A stretch of 15,413 nucleotides of DNA from JAJRWS01 sp039831705 (GCA_039831705.1 JBDOMT010000058.1:1-15413), one strand, 5' to 3'. Positions 1 through 8,920 are shown, counted from the stretch's first letter. Made by a program: numbers and translations. The notes: a model not told the origin generated them from the sequence alone.

Positions 1-743
1 ACTCCATACATGCTCCGATTCTGGAACGCCCGGAAAAAATTGCCCGTTATCAGGCCAAACCGGGAGCGGATCGACCTGACCACAACCCAACTGTGGGGGC
101 GATGGTGGAAACGCTGGACTCAAGTGGTGGAGAGATTCTCGAAAAATTGGATGAGCTCAAGTTGAGCAACAACACGTTGGTCATTTTTTTCTCGGACAAT
201 GGCTGTTTGTGGGGACGGGAAGTGCTCAAGCCATTGCGAGGTGGCAAGGCGCAACTTTATGAAGGAGGCATTCGTGTGCCTTTGGTGGTGCGCTGGTCAG
301 GGAAGGTTAAGGCAGGATCTGTATCTACGACGCCAGTCAGCAGTGTGGACTTCTTTCCCACATTATTAGAAATTGCGGGCCAAGATTTTAGCGAATCGAG
401 GATTGACGGTGTGAGCCTGTTACCACTTCTCACTGGATTGGGTGATCTACGTCGAGATGCCATCTATTGGCATTACCCCCATTACCACAGCAGTGGCGTC
501 GGTCCCAGCGGAGCAATCCGTCGTGGCAGATATAAACTTATCGAATGGTTTGAGCAGAGTTTGGCTGGCGGTGCTGAAGCTCCAGGTGCGATTGAGTTGT
601 ATGACTTACACCAAGACATCAGCGAGCAGCACAACCTGGTCGACAAAAAACCGGAATTGGCAAGGCAACTGTACGAGAAACTGAAAAGTTGGCGTTCCTC
701 AGTCGGGGCTCAGGAGATGGAGCTTAGCGAGCAGGTTCAATGA
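1..743 (+). CDS. Arylsulfatase (sulfatase family), C-terminal part, 5' end outside window
   Basis: This is the 3' portion of a type I sulfatase gene. The reading frame is open from base 3 to the TGA at 741-743, and the real start lies before the window. Visible family features are HAPILERPEKIARYQ at the left edge, a metal-site block IFFSDNG around bases 183-203, and GGKAQLYEGGIRVPLVVRW, in which the GGK lysine and the EGG-x-RVP block are typical of the family's sulfate-binding region. PTLLEIAG, DGVSLLPLL and a late GRYKLIEW strand follow, as expected for the C-terminal subdomain. Such enzymes hydrolyse sulfate esters, usually on polysaccharides, after export. The formylglycine signature (CxPSR) would be upstream, so activity cannot be judged here. 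Planctomycetes carry many sulfatases. The substrate is not predictable from this part. Downstream is a large hairpin, so I do not assume cotranscription with the next gene. Confidence 0.93.
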   Translation, partial: SIHAPILERPEKIARYQAKPGADRPDHNPTVGAMVETLDSSGGEILEKLDELKLSNNTLVIFFSDNGCLWGREVLKPLRGGKAQLYEGGIRVPLVVRWSGKVKAGSVSTTPVSSVDFFPTLLEIAGQDFSESRIDGVSLLPLLTGLGDLRRDAIYWHYPHYHSSGVGPSGAIRRGRYKLIEWFEQSLAGGAEAPGAIELYDLHQDISEQHNLVDKKPELARQLYEKLKSWRSSVGAQEMELSEQVQ

Positions 744-813
744 GCACCACAGATTTTGATGTCAAGTGAAAACGACTGTGTCTGTTATCGTAATCGCCCA
801 AATGATCAAGTGT

Positions 814-904
814 GGCAATTCCTATCGATGAGCGTTTATTAGCGGTTTTTAATTGCCTGAGAGAAACCGCTATTAAACGCTAATAAATTAGATTGGGAGT
901 TGCC
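814..904. repeat. Long imperfect inverted repeat (hairpin element)
   Basis: The core arms 832-848 and 864-880 are 17 nt each and pair with a single mismatch around a 15-nt loop. Outer segments extend the symmetry imperfectly: GGCAATTCC at 814-822 faces GGGAGTTGCC at 895-904. An alternative pairing uses TTTATTAGCG (near 835-844) with CGCTAATAAA (near 878-887). It could end sulfatase transcription, but no clean T-run follows the core, so a small mobile or REP-like palindromic element is equally possible. Confidence 0.6.
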
Positions 905-939
905 TTAACCGTCTATTTGATTGATATCATCCTGTTCGC

Positions 940-969
940 TTGCCACTCATGATTGCGCCTTGGTAGAAT
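940..969 (+). promoter_or_regulatory. Candidate sigma70-type promoter for PSD1/DUF1501 pair
   Basis: TTGCCA at 940-945 (5 of 6 to TTGACA) and TAGAAT at 964-969 (5 of 6 to TATAAT) are separated by 18 bp. Predicted transcription would start near 976, upstream of every possible PSD1 start. The match is by eye only; Planctomycete promoters are not well defined. Confidence 0.35.
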
Positions 970-1071
970 GGTTTTGTGTAGAGTAAATCTGATTTGTTTT
1001 TTATCGATCATTTCAACATGTACATTTTATCCGTGGGATCTCTCGTGCCGGTACCACAACTTTCCAAAGCT

Positions 1072-4000
1072 ATGCGTGACCGATTTGTTTATCAGATAGC
1101 AGCTGGCAGGCCGAACGGATCGCAACTCGCGCTGACGAACTTCATCCGAATGCTCCTCTGTTGGACTGTGATTTTCGCACTGCTTGCTACCTGTGTGGCT
1201 GGTGAAATTACAGCGGAAGAAATTGACTTTAACCGCGACATTCGTCCGATCTTGTCAGGCGCCTGTTATCCGTGCCATGGGCCCGATGCAAGTCACCGCG
1301 AGGCCGACTTGCGACTGGACACGCAGCAAGGCGCGCTGGACGGTGCTACGATTGTGCCGGGTAAACCGCAAGCGAGTGAACTGCTACGGCGCATTCTCAC
1401 GGAGGATGCGGACGAGCGCATGCCTCCGCCAGAAGCGGGTGAAAAGTTAACCGATGGGCAGATCGCCCTGCTGCGCCGTTGGATTGAACAGGGGGCTCGT
1501 TGGTCGACTCATTGGGCATTCACGGCACCAACCCGTCCGATTCAACCCGACACGAGAAATTCAAACTGGCCTCACAACCCCATTGACACGTTTGTGCTGG
1601 CTCGTTTGCAAGCCCAGCAGTTGCAGCCTTCGGTTGAAGCTGAGCGCACTATTCTGTTACGGCGGCTTTCGCTTGACTTGATCGGTTTGCCGCCGACCTT
1701 GGAAGAAATCGATACCTTCCTGCGCGACCAGCGCCCTGATGCCTACCGGCGCCAGGTGGAACGACTAATCGCTTCACCTCACTATGGGGAACGTTGGGGC
1801 CGCATCTGGCTCGATGCGGCTCGCTACGCCGACTCTGACGGATTTGAAAAGGACAAACCTCGCGATGTGTGGTTTTACCGCGACTGGGTTATCAATGCCA
1901 TCAATGGCGATATGCCTTACGACCGTTTTCTCATCGAACAAATCGCTGGCGATCTGCTGCCTGATGCCACCCAAGCCCAGCGTGTCGCCACCGGATTTTT
2001 ACGGAATTCGATGATTAACGAGGAAGGAGGCATCGATCCGGAACAGTTTCGCATGGAAGCCATGTTCGACCGGATGGACGCAATAGGCAGCGGCATATTG
2101 GGCCTGACCGTCCGCTGTGGTCAGTGCCACAGTCACAAGTACGATCCTTTGACGCAGCGTGAGTACTACCGGATGTTTGCTTTCTTGAATAACTGTCACG
2201 AGGGGCAGATGAGGGTTTACACCCCTGGTGATCAGGAGCAGCGGGAAAACATAATTACAGCAATCGATCAGATCGAGCTGCAACTGCAACAAAAAGATCC
2301 TGGCTGGATTCAACGTATGGCGATTTGGGAGAAACAGCAAGTCCAGACTCGGCAGATGGGCGCGCATGTTGCCCAGTTGGAGTTTGACGAAACCTCAATC
2401 GGTGGGCAAAAATTCCTGCCACAGGCCGACGGATCTTATCTGGCACAAGGTTACGCTCCAACCAAATTTCAGCCGAGAATGCGTGTTAAGAATCCCCCCC
2501 GAAAAATCAGTGCCATGCGTCTGGAATTGATGACCGATCACAATCTGCCAGGGGGCGGTCCGGGCCGTTCGTTGTGGGGGACTTGTGCACTGAGTGAGGT
2601 AAAAGTTCAAATTGTGCATTCCGCTGGTCAAGAACCAACAACCAACATAAAAATAAAAACCGCCGTAGCCGACCTGTCGCTCCCACCGCAGCCATTGGCT
2701 TCGATTTACGACGACAAAAAGAAAGAAAAGCGGATCACCGGTCCCATCGAATTTGCGATTGACGGCCGGCTGGAGACTGCCTGGGAACTCGACGCAGGTC
2801 CTGGCCAGCGGAACCAGGCCCATCAGGCGATATTCACGTTTGAAAAGCCGATCGATTGTCCGCCAGGGGCCGAGCTGTGGATCACGTTGGCGCAAATGCA
2901 TGGTGGTTGGAATAGCGACGACCGGCAGACCAACAACCTGGGCCGTTTTCGCATTGCGTTCATCGACACACACGCACCCTCATCCAGACCATTGCCTCCA
3001 GCAATTTCTCAGTTGCTCATGACGGGAGCTGAGGAGAGAACGCACGCACACACGGCCCGTTTGTTCAGCCATTGGCGGACGACCGAACCTCAGTGGCAGA
3101 TAGCCAATCAGCAGATTGAAAACCTCTGGCAGGACTACCCGGCCGGCACTTCGCAACTGGTGTTGACCGAACGGCATGAGTCACGCCCAACCTACCAATT
3201 GGAACGGGGCAATTTTCTCAACCCGCAAGAGGAGGTTGTCCCTGGTGTGCCCGCCTTTTTGCACGATCTATCTGGCAAGAATGGGTTGTCCGATAAGGGC
3301 GGGTCGGATGAATCTCCGAATCGTTTGACCTTTGCCCGTTGGTTGGCCGATCGACGTTCACCGACAACAGCTCGAGCCATCGTCAATCGGCTCTGGCAGG
3401 CCTATTTTGGCATTGGATTGGTCGCCACACCATCCGATCTGGGTTCCCAGGGCGAACCGCCATCGCATCCCCTGTTGCTCGATTGGCTAGCGGTGGAGTT
3501 GATGGATCACGACTGGAGTCTCAAGCATTTGCACCGATTGATCGTCACCTCGGCCACTTACCGGCAGTCATCGGATATGGGTCCCGACTTGTTGGCTCGT
3601 GACCCGGACAACCGACTGCTCGCTCGAGGCGCCCGTTTTCGCGTCGACGCGGAACTGGTTCGCGACATTGCCCTGGCAGTCAGTGGATTGTTGAACGATC
3701 AGATCGGTGGCCCGAGTGTCTATCCCATCGCCCCTGCATTTTTATTTCAGCGCCCGGCCAGTTACGGGCCCAAGGTATGGGACACAGAGCCTGGTGCCAA
3801 CGGTTATCGGCGCGCCTTGTACACCTTTTTCTATCGATCGGTACCGTTCCCATCGCTGCAGACTTTCGATGCGCCCCCGGCCGATTCCTCTTGTGTTCGT
3901 CGTTTCCGTTCCAACACGCCTTTGCAAGCACTGACCACGCTCAACGAGCCGCTGTTTGTTCGCTGTGCGCAGATGCTTGCACTGCGAACCGTGCGTGATG

Positions 4001-4272
4001 GAGGTACGCATCAAGAGGATCGTTTGGAGTATGCCTTCCGCCACTGTACGTCCCGACCGCCGGTCGCCAAGGAAAAGGCCGTGCTGTTGGCCTTCTATGA
4101 CCAACAAGAAGACCGATTTACCGAGTCGAGCCTCGATCCGTGGAAGTTCGCAGTGGCAGAGGGTGTACAAATCCCCGAATTACCCAGTGGTACCAGTCCA
4201 GCCCAGTTGGCTGCCTGGACGGCCGTTTCGCGGGTCCTGTTGAACTTGGATGAAACGATCAGTAAAGAGTAA
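1072..4272 (+). CDS. PSD1 / cytochrome-like domain protein (PSCyt1-PSCyt2-PSD1)
   Basis: Large exported planctomycete protein of the PSCyt1 (PF07635), PSCyt2/DUF1549 (PF07583) and PSD1/DUF1553 (PF07587) architecture, 1066 aa from this start. I chose the ATG at 1072 because it puts a basic n-region before the hydrophobic stretch MLLCWTVIFALLATCVA, giving a plausible signal peptide ending near AGE. The frame is also open from ATG 1018 and TTG 994, and no good Shine-Dalgarno decides the matter. In this numbering, PSCyt1 contains DFNRDIRPIL and the heme-type motif CYPCH (65-69). PSCyt2 starts near NPIDTFVLARLQ (about 170) and contains a second CxxCH, CGQCH (349-353). A middle region of about 330 residues includes LPGGGPGRSLWG, which may be a beta-sandwich. 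The PSD1 part begins near GNFLNP (713) and includes FARWLADRRSP and NTPLQALTTLNEP. The family is abundant in Planctomycetes, and its biochemical role is not established. The DUF1501 gene follows 6 bp downstream. Confidence 0.93.
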   Translation: MRDRFVYQIAAGRPNGSQLALTNFIRMLLCWTVIFALLATCVAGEITAEEIDFNRDIRPILSGACYPCHGPDASHREADLRLDTQQGALDGATIVPGKPQASELLRRILTEDADERMPPPEAGEKLTDGQIALLRRWIEQGARWSTHWAFTAPTRPIQPDTRNSNWPHNPIDTFVLARLQAQQLQPSVEAERTILLRRLSLDLIGLPPTLEEIDTFLRDQRPDAYRRQVERLIASPHYGERWGRIWLDAARYADSDGFEKDKPRDVWFYRDWVINAINGDMPYDRFLIEQIAGDLLPDATQAQRVATGFLRNSMINEEGGIDPEQFRMEAMFDRMDAIGSGILGLTVRCGQCHSHKYDPLTQREYYRMFAFLNNCHEGQMRVYTPGDQEQRENIITAIDQIELQLQQKDPGWIQRMAIWEKQQVQTRQMGAHVAQLEFDETSIGGQKFLPQADGSYLAQGYAPTKFQPRMRVKNPPRKISAMRLELMTDHNLPGGGPGRSLWGTCALSEVKVQIVHSAGQEPTTNIKIKTAVADLSLPPQPLASIYDDKKKEKRITGPIEFAIDGRLETAWELDAGPGQRNQAHQAIFTFEKPIDCPPGAELWITLAQMHGGWNSDDRQTNNLGRFRIAFIDTHAPSSRPLPPAISQLLMTGAEERTHAHTARLFSHWRTTEPQWQIANQQIENLWQDYPAGTSQLVLTERHESRPTYQLERGNFLNPQEEVVPGVPAFLHDLSGKNGLSDKGGSDESPNRLTFARWLADRRSPTTARAIVNRLWQAYFGIGLVATPSDLGSQGEPPSHPLLLDWLAVELMDHDWSLKHLHRLIVTSATYRQSSDMGPDLLARDPDNRLLARGARFRVDAELVRDIALAVSGLLNDQIGGPSVYPIAPAFLFQRPASYGPKVWDTEPGANGYRRALYTFFYRSVPFPSLQTFDAPPADSSCVRRFRSNTPLQALTTLNEPLFVRCAQMLALRTVRDGGTHQEDRLEYAFRHCTSRPPVAKEKAVLLAFYDQQEDRFTESSLDPWKFAVAEGVQIPELPSGTSPAQLAAWTAVSRVLLNLDETISKE

Positions 4273-4278
4273 ATTATC

Positions 4279-5754
4279 ATGAGCAGCCAGCCGCATCCGT
4301 CCCCATTTCATTCCCCGCGCGAGGTTGGTCGTCGCTGGTTTTTATCGCAGTGCGGTGTCGGTCTCGGCTCGATCGCACTGGGTCACCTGCTCAAAAACCA
4401 ACTGCCGGGCGACTTGCTCTGGAATCATCGGGCTGAGGCTGCCAACACGGCCGCAGCCATCGACCCACTATTGCCAAAAAATCCTCACTTTGCGCCGCGC
4501 GTCAAGAACGTGATTTACTTGTTCATGGCCGGAGGCCCCAGTCATCTGGAGTTATTGGATCACAAACGCCAATTGACAAAATACGATGGCAGTCTACCTC
4601 CGGACGAACTTCTGGCCGGTTATCGGGCGGCGTTTATCAATCCCGCTTCGAAGCTGATGGGCCCTAAATTCAAGTTTGCCAAGCATGGCCAATGCGGCGC
4701 GGAACTTTCGGAACTGTTGCCCCATCTGGCTGGGGTGGTGGACGACATCACCATCGTCCGTTCGATGCAGACCGATGCCTTCAATCACGCTCCCGCCCAG
4801 ATTCTCATGAATACTGGCTCACAGCAATTTGGCAAACCGAGTCTCGGCGCATGGAGCTTGTATGGTTTGGGTAGCGAATCACGCGACTTGCCCGGATTTG
4901 TCGTGTTTAGCTCCGGCTCCAAGGGACCCAGTGGTGGCAACTCCAACTGGGGTAGCGGCTTTCTGCCGACCGTCTATCAGGGGGTCACATTCCGCAGCGC
5001 TGGTGATCCGGTTCTCTATCTGTCCAGTCCGCCCGGAGTCGACAAACGTCTGCAGCGCGATTCGCTCGACACGTTACGGCAACTCAATTCCATGCGACTG
5101 GAGGTCAAAGGTGATCCAGAAATTGCCACCCGGATCAATTCCTACGAAGTCGCCTATCGGATGCAGTCGAGCGCTCCAGAATTGATCGACCTTACCCAGG
5201 AATCCCAATCGACTCTCGACCTCTATGGAGCTGAGCCGGGTAAACCTTCGTTCGCCAATAATTGTCTGCTGGCGCGGCGACTAGTTGAACGTGGAGTACG
5301 ATTTGTGCAGTTGTTCCACGAGGCCTGGGATCAGCATGGCGGCCTGGTGAGTGGCTTGAAAAAGAACTGTCAAGATACCGACCAGGCTGCCGCGGCGCTG
5401 ATTATGGATCTCAAGCAACGCGGACTCTTGGATGAAACGTTGGTTATATGGGGTGGCGAATTTGGCCGTACGCCGATGGTCCAAGGCAATGGCAACGATG
5501 GCCGCGACCATCATCCCAACGCGTTTAGCATGTGGCTTGCAGGTGGTGGGATTCAACGTGGATTAACGTTGGGCGCCAGCGACGAACTGGGTTTTAATGT
5601 TGCGCAAGATCCGATCCACGTCCGCGACCTGCACGCCACCATCCTGCACCTGCTGGGCTTTGATCACACTCGACTTTCCTACCCGTTTCAGGGACTCGAC
5701 CAACGTCTGACCGGTGTCATTCCGGCCCGAGTGGTGAAAAAGCTGTTGGCTTGA
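4279..5754 (+). CDS. DUF1501 family exported protein (PSD1 partner)
   Basis: 491-aa protein of the DUF1501 family (PF07394), a sulfatase/alkaline-phosphatase-like fold of unknown reaction. The N-terminus carries a twin-arginine signal: GRRWFL at 17-22, followed by a glycine-rich hydrophobic stretch (CGVGLGSIALGHLL), so Tat export is likely. Family blocks are NVIYLFMAGGPSHLELLDHK (77-96), TDAFNHAPAQI, GGEFGRTPM (392-400) with the following GRDHHP, and the C-terminal LHATILHLLGFDH. The Asp and His in these blocks resemble metal ligands of the alkaline phosphatase superfamily. It starts 6 bp after the PSD1 stop, so the two are almost certainly one transcript. This is the usual PSD1-DUF1501 gene pair of Planctomycetes, possibly acting on polysaccharides in the periplasm (inference). 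Confidence 0.93.
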   Translation: MSSQPHPSPFHSPREVGRRWFLSQCGVGLGSIALGHLLKNQLPGDLLWNHRAEAANTAAAIDPLLPKNPHFAPRVKNVIYLFMAGGPSHLELLDHKRQLTKYDGSLPPDELLAGYRAAFINPASKLMGPKFKFAKHGQCGAELSELLPHLAGVVDDITIVRSMQTDAFNHAPAQILMNTGSQQFGKPSLGAWSLYGLGSESRDLPGFVVFSSGSKGPSGGNSNWGSGFLPTVYQGVTFRSAGDPVLYLSSPPGVDKRLQRDSLDTLRQLNSMRLEVKGDPEIATRINSYEVAYRMQSSAPELIDLTQESQSTLDLYGAEPGKPSFANNCLLARRLVERGVRFVQLFHEAWDQHGGLVSGLKKNCQDTDQAAAALIMDLKQRGLLDETLVIWGGEFGRTPMVQGNGNDGRDHHPNAFSMWLAGGGIQRGLTLGASDELGFNVAQDPIHVRDLHATILHLLGFDHTRLSYPFQGLDQRLTGVIPARVVKKLLA

Positions 5755-5907
5755 TGCGTGGCGCCACAGACGCAGTGTGATTCGGACTCACAGCAGAATG
5801 TTTATGATCTATATCGGGCTAGCGCGTACCGTCGCTCCGCGAATTCAGTTTGAATGGGAATACATCTTGTTTGAACCACAGCGCAACCACCGACAACTTT
5901 TTTCAAC

Positions 5908-5994
5908 CGCAGAGCGGTGACATGTGATAGCCTGGGACTTCCGTCCCAGGTATTTGGGCCTAAATTGTTTTGAGTCGCAGGGCGACGGCATGTG
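5908..5994. repeat. REP-like repeat pair with hairpin
   Basis: Two related 19-mers, CGCAGAGCGGTGACATGTG (5908-5926) and CGCAGGGCGACGGCATGTG (5976-5994), match at 15 of 19 positions with a 68-bp period. Between them is a perfect hairpin: CCTGGGAC (5931-5938), a 4-nt loop TTCC, then GTCCCAGG (5943-5950). I recall similar CCTGGGACTTCCGTCCCAGG elements as common intergenic repeats in Planctomycetes, but genome-wide copy number cannot be tested here. It could also serve as a terminator stem, though no T-tract follows. Confidence 0.55.
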
Positions 5995-6126
5995 TGACAT
6001 GCGCTGCATACATGGTACTCGTCTTTGATAAACTTTCGCTGTATCGTCAGAGCCTCCCAGGTTTGCACAACTGAAGACTTTGGTTAACCTGAATATTTCA
6101 TAAACTCGGGCAGGGAATCTTCGTCG

Positions 6127-6156
6127 TTGGCAACATGGAGAACATAATGTTATACT
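6127..6156 (+). promoter_or_regulatory. Candidate sigma70-type promoter for second DUF1501 gene
   Basis: TTGGCA (6127-6132, 5 of 6 to consensus) and TATACT (6151-6156, 5 of 6) lie 18 bp apart. Transcription would begin near 6163, only about 9 nt before the ATG at 6172. If this promoter is real, translation may start instead at the in-frame ATG at 6208. Confidence 0.4.
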
Positions 6157-6171
6157 GCAGCAGGAAGCTGT

Positions 6172-7569
6172 ATGTGTTTTTCACAATCCTCAGCTAGGTT
6201 TCGTTCTATGTGGCCATTTCCATTGCACCCGTACGCTGCTGGTCGACCTTTGGCCGGTCAACCCTTGATAAGGGTAGGGTCGCGACGTTGGTTTCTTGAA
6301 GTTGGGGCGGCCGGCCTGGGTGGGGCTCTGTTTCCTGGGCTGATGCAAGCTCAGACGAATTCTCTCAGTCCGACGGCAGACAAAAAGTCGGTGATCTTGC
6401 TCTGGCTCTCCGGGGGGCCCAGCCACATTGACATGTGGGATCCGAAGCCCCATGCGCCCCAGAATATTCGTGGTCCCTATGGGACTATTCCCACAAAAAT
6501 CCCTGGCGTACATTTCAGCGAACACTTGCCACGACAAGCTTCGATTGCCGACAAGTTAACTATCTTGCGATCGGTCGATTGTAGCGCGAGCAACCACACG
6601 CCCATTACCATGCAGGCGGGAAATTCACTCGCGCGACGAACCAACGATGGCAAGGATGGGGCCGGATATCCTTCCATGGGATCGGTGGCGGCCAAGTTTC
6701 GTGGCCCCAACGATCCTCGTATGCCAGCCTTCGTTGGTTTGGCAGACAGTTGGGCAAGCGACGTCTGGGGAGCGGGCCACATGGGCTCCGAGTATGCGCC
6801 TGTTCAGGGACTTCGAATGGCGGACGAATTGGCTCTGCCTGAAGGTATTACCGTGCCTCGGATAGAAGATCGTGAGAACTTGCGACGCGAATTGCATCGT
6901 TTTGGTCAACGCGCTGACCACCATCCACTCTTGGACAAGATGGATCGCAACACGCGTCGAGCTTACGAAATGGTGCTATCCGGAAAAGTGAAAAAGGCAT
7001 TTAATATTGAGGAAGAATCTCAAGCAACCCGTGATGCGTATGGCAAGGAGAGTATTGGACAAAAAGCCCTGTTAGCGCGACGGCTGGTTGAAGCGGGAGT
7101 CACGTTCGTACTGGTAAGTGGCGCGTGGGGGTACTTCGATCATCACGGGGATAATGTTCGCTGGGGTGGCATCGTGAAAGGCCTTACGCCGCTCCTGCCA
7201 AGAGTCGACCAGGTGTTGGCCACCTTGGTGAATGATCTCGAACAGCGCGGCCTGCTCGACAGTACCCTGATACTGATGATGGGTGAATTTGGCCGTTCGC
7301 CAAAGATCAACAAGGAGGCGGGCCGAGATCATTGGCTGCCGGTCATGTCGATGGTGATGGCCGGCGGCGGATTGCGGCATGGCCAGGTCATAGGCTCGAC
7401 CGACCCGCATGGGGGCTCCATTGCATCGCGTCCGGTCAGTCCAGAAGATCTGGCAGCGACCACGTACCGACACCTGGGAATCGACCTGAATGCCCACTGG
7501 ACCGACCCCGTTGGCCGCCCCATCCCCCTCATCAAGAATGCCGGTCGCCCCATTGCCGAGCTGTTTTGA
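6172..7569 (+). CDS. DUF1501 family exported protein (stand-alone)
   Basis: 465-aa DUF1501 protein not paired with a PSD1 gene. A clear Tat signal SRRWFLEVGAAGLGG lies at 37-51, ending near MQAQ (58-61). Family blocks are VILLWLSGGPSHIDMWDPK (74-92), SNHTPITMQ, a central YEMVLSGKVKKAFNIEEES, MGEFGRSPKIN (370-380), GRDHW, and a C-terminal DLAATTYRHLGID. It is only distantly similar to the DUF1501 protein at 4279-5754. The start at 6172 is supported by AGGAA at 6162-6166 (5 nt spacing). An alternative ATG at 6208 (residue 13) keeps the whole Tat signal and fits the promoter candidate better. The reaction is unknown. It probably acts in the periplasm. The gene is likely monocistronic, since 115 bp separate it from corA. 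Confidence 0.92.
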   Translation: MCFSQSSARFRSMWPFPLHPYAAGRPLAGQPLIRVGSRRWFLEVGAAGLGGALFPGLMQAQTNSLSPTADKKSVILLWLSGGPSHIDMWDPKPHAPQNIRGPYGTIPTKIPGVHFSEHLPRQASIADKLTILRSVDCSASNHTPITMQAGNSLARRTNDGKDGAGYPSMGSVAAKFRGPNDPRMPAFVGLADSWASDVWGAGHMGSEYAPVQGLRMADELALPEGITVPRIEDRENLRRELHRFGQRADHHPLLDKMDRNTRRAYEMVLSGKVKKAFNIEEESQATRDAYGKESIGQKALLARRLVEAGVTFVLVSGAWGYFDHHGDNVRWGGIVKGLTPLLPRVDQVLATLVNDLEQRGLLDSTLILMMGEFGRSPKINKEAGRDHWLPVMSMVMAGGGLRHGQVIGSTDPHGGSIASRPVSPEDLAATTYRHLGIDLNAHWTDPVGRPIPLIKNAGRPIAELF

Positions 7570-7596
7570 GATCATCGCTTCACCGAGGGAGCGATC

Positions 7597-7625
7597 TTGA
7601 CCGGTTTTCGTGGAAGGATTAGGTT
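7597..7625 (+). promoter_or_regulatory. Weak promoter candidate upstream of corA
   Basis: TTGACC at 7597-7602 (5 of 6 to the -35 consensus) is followed after 17 bp by TAGGTT (7620-7625), a poor -10 match (3 of 6). A transcript from here would give a leader of about 50 nt before the ATG at 7685. Upstream, ATCGCT (7574-7579) and AGCGAT (7590-7595) could form a short stem for the preceding gene, without a T-run. Confidence 0.2.
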
Positions 7626-7684
7626 TCTGCAGTTTACGCAGATTTCTCTGTCATCCTTCCTGCTATCAGATCGCAACTCCCGCC

Positions 7685-8908
7685 ATGTTTCGAAAGCAAC
7701 ACACTAAAGTTGGTGCCCGTCCCGGCACCTTGGTCATTTCCACGGATGCGCAGCCTACAAAGATTCGGGTGACGCGTTACAATTCTGAGGGGATCGAGGA
7801 GCTTACCATGGAAGCTGGCGGGCTTGATGGACTGGGCGGAGATTTCACTGCTAGCATCGATGAATCGCATGTCACTTGGATCGACATCCAAGGGTTTGGC
7901 AATGTCGAACTGTTGAAGTCAATTGCTGAGCAGTTTTGTGTCCATCCCTTGGCCATGGAAAGCGTGATTAACGTGCCTCAGCGTCCTCAGGTTGCCCTCC
8001 ATGGGGAGCAACTGCTGATTGTTGCACGCATGGTGCAGATCGAGGAGGGGGCGCTAGATATTCGGCTACCGCAGATGAGTATTTTTGTGGGGCCCAATTA
8101 TGTGGTCACGGTTCAAGATACTTACTCCGAAATGTTGGCCCCCATCCGTGATCGGCTGGAACAGAATCGGGGCCCAATGCGTCAATCGGGCCCCGATTAT
8201 CTTGCCTATGCGATCCTCGATACGGTAGTCGATGGCTACTATCCGGCGCTGGAGACCATTGGCGAGGAATTGGAAAATCTGGAAAGCCAGGTGATTTCGA
8301 ATCCACATCCGCAACTACTGAGCCGGGTGAATCTGATTCGTAACCGACTGGTCAACATGCGGCGGACGATTTGGCCGCAACGTGACGCGGTTAGTTCTCT
8401 GGTGCAAGGCGATTACGGGCTCATTCAGCAGGAGGTACGCACCTATTTGCGTGACACGTTGGACCATTGTGTACAGACCACCGAAGTTGTGGAAATGTAT
8501 CGCGACATGGCCACTGGATTGTTGAATACCTATCTCTCGTCAGTGGCCCACCGGTCCAACGAAGTGATGAAGGTGCTGACGATCATGTCGAGCATTTTTG
8601 TTCCCCTCACGTTTATCGCAGGCATCTATGGTATGAACTTCGAAAACATGCCGGAACTTTCCTTCCGTTGGGCCTATCCGGCGGTCTGGCTGACCATGCT
8701 GACCACTGCGGCTACGCTGCTGAGTTTTTTCTGGTGGAAAGGTTGGATTGGCATGTCCAAATTACCTGAGAAGCAAGCAGAAGTCAGGCGTGTTGACTAT
8801 ACGCCTACCACCAAGGAGTCGACTTCTGCGGCAATGTTTCATCTCTCCGACCATGCACCGATCGAAGTGACCGAGGATCAGCCGACGAAGCTCAAGAAGG
8901 CCTCTTAG
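7685..8908 (+). CDS. corA: CorA family magnesium/cobalt transporter
   Basis: 407-aa CorA-type channel (PF01544) for Mg2+, possibly also Co2+ or Ni2+, in the inner membrane. The cytoplasmic N-terminal domain covers roughly residues 1-295, with a long helical stretch before the membrane. The first membrane helix (about 297-317) ends in the diagnostic YGMNF motif (G316-M317-N318), followed by the periplasmic loop ENMPEL and a second helix (about 330-350) ending in WWKG. The extra C-terminal tail of about 50 residues is polar. The frame is open to a GTG at 7610, but the ATG at 7685 begins MFRKQHTKVGARPGTLV, which looks like a normal CorA N-terminus, so I chose it. It converges with the AraC-type gene, with 12 bp between stop codons and no obvious terminator. 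Cobalt import would suit the corrinoid operon next door, but that is speculation. Confidence 0.95.
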   Translation: MFRKQHTKVGARPGTLVISTDAQPTKIRVTRYNSEGIEELTMEAGGLDGLGGDFTASIDESHVTWIDIQGFGNVELLKSIAEQFCVHPLAMESVINVPQRPQVALHGEQLLIVARMVQIEEGALDIRLPQMSIFVGPNYVVTVQDTYSEMLAPIRDRLEQNRGPMRQSGPDYLAYAILDTVVDGYYPALETIGEELENLESQVISNPHPQLLSRVNLIRNRLVNMRRTIWPQRDAVSSLVQGDYGLIQQEVRTYLRDTLDHCVQTTEVVEMYRDMATGLLNTYLSSVAHRSNEVMKVLTIMSSIFVPLTFIAGIYGMNFENMPELSFRWAYPAVWLTMLTTAATLLSFFWWKGWIGMSKLPEKQAEVRRVDYTPTTKESTSAAMFHLSDHAPIEVTEDQPTKLKKAS

Positions 8909-8920
8909 CTCGGCGAACTG

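Larger units (their letters stand above)
744..1071. other. Intergenic region between sulfatase and PSD1 gene
   Basis: About 330 bp without a supported gene. It holds a large imperfect hairpin (814-904) and a promoter candidate (940-969), both listed separately. The PSD1 reading frame is open back to a TTG at 994 and has an ATG at 1018, so part of this stretch would be coding if one of those starts is used. Confidence 0.6.
5755..6171. other. Intergenic region with REP-like repeats and a promoter candidate
   Basis: About 420 bp between the two DUF1501 genes with no supported coding sequence. An 88-codon minus-strand frame (5802-6068) has no recognisable protein features. The stretch holds a pair of related 19-bp sequences, a perfect 8-bp-stem hairpin and a promoter candidate, listed separately. 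Confidence 0.6.

Noticed and set aside
2395..2973. 192-codon minus-strand frame inside the PSD1 gene
   Set aside because: It is antisense to a well-supported coding sequence and has no protein family features.
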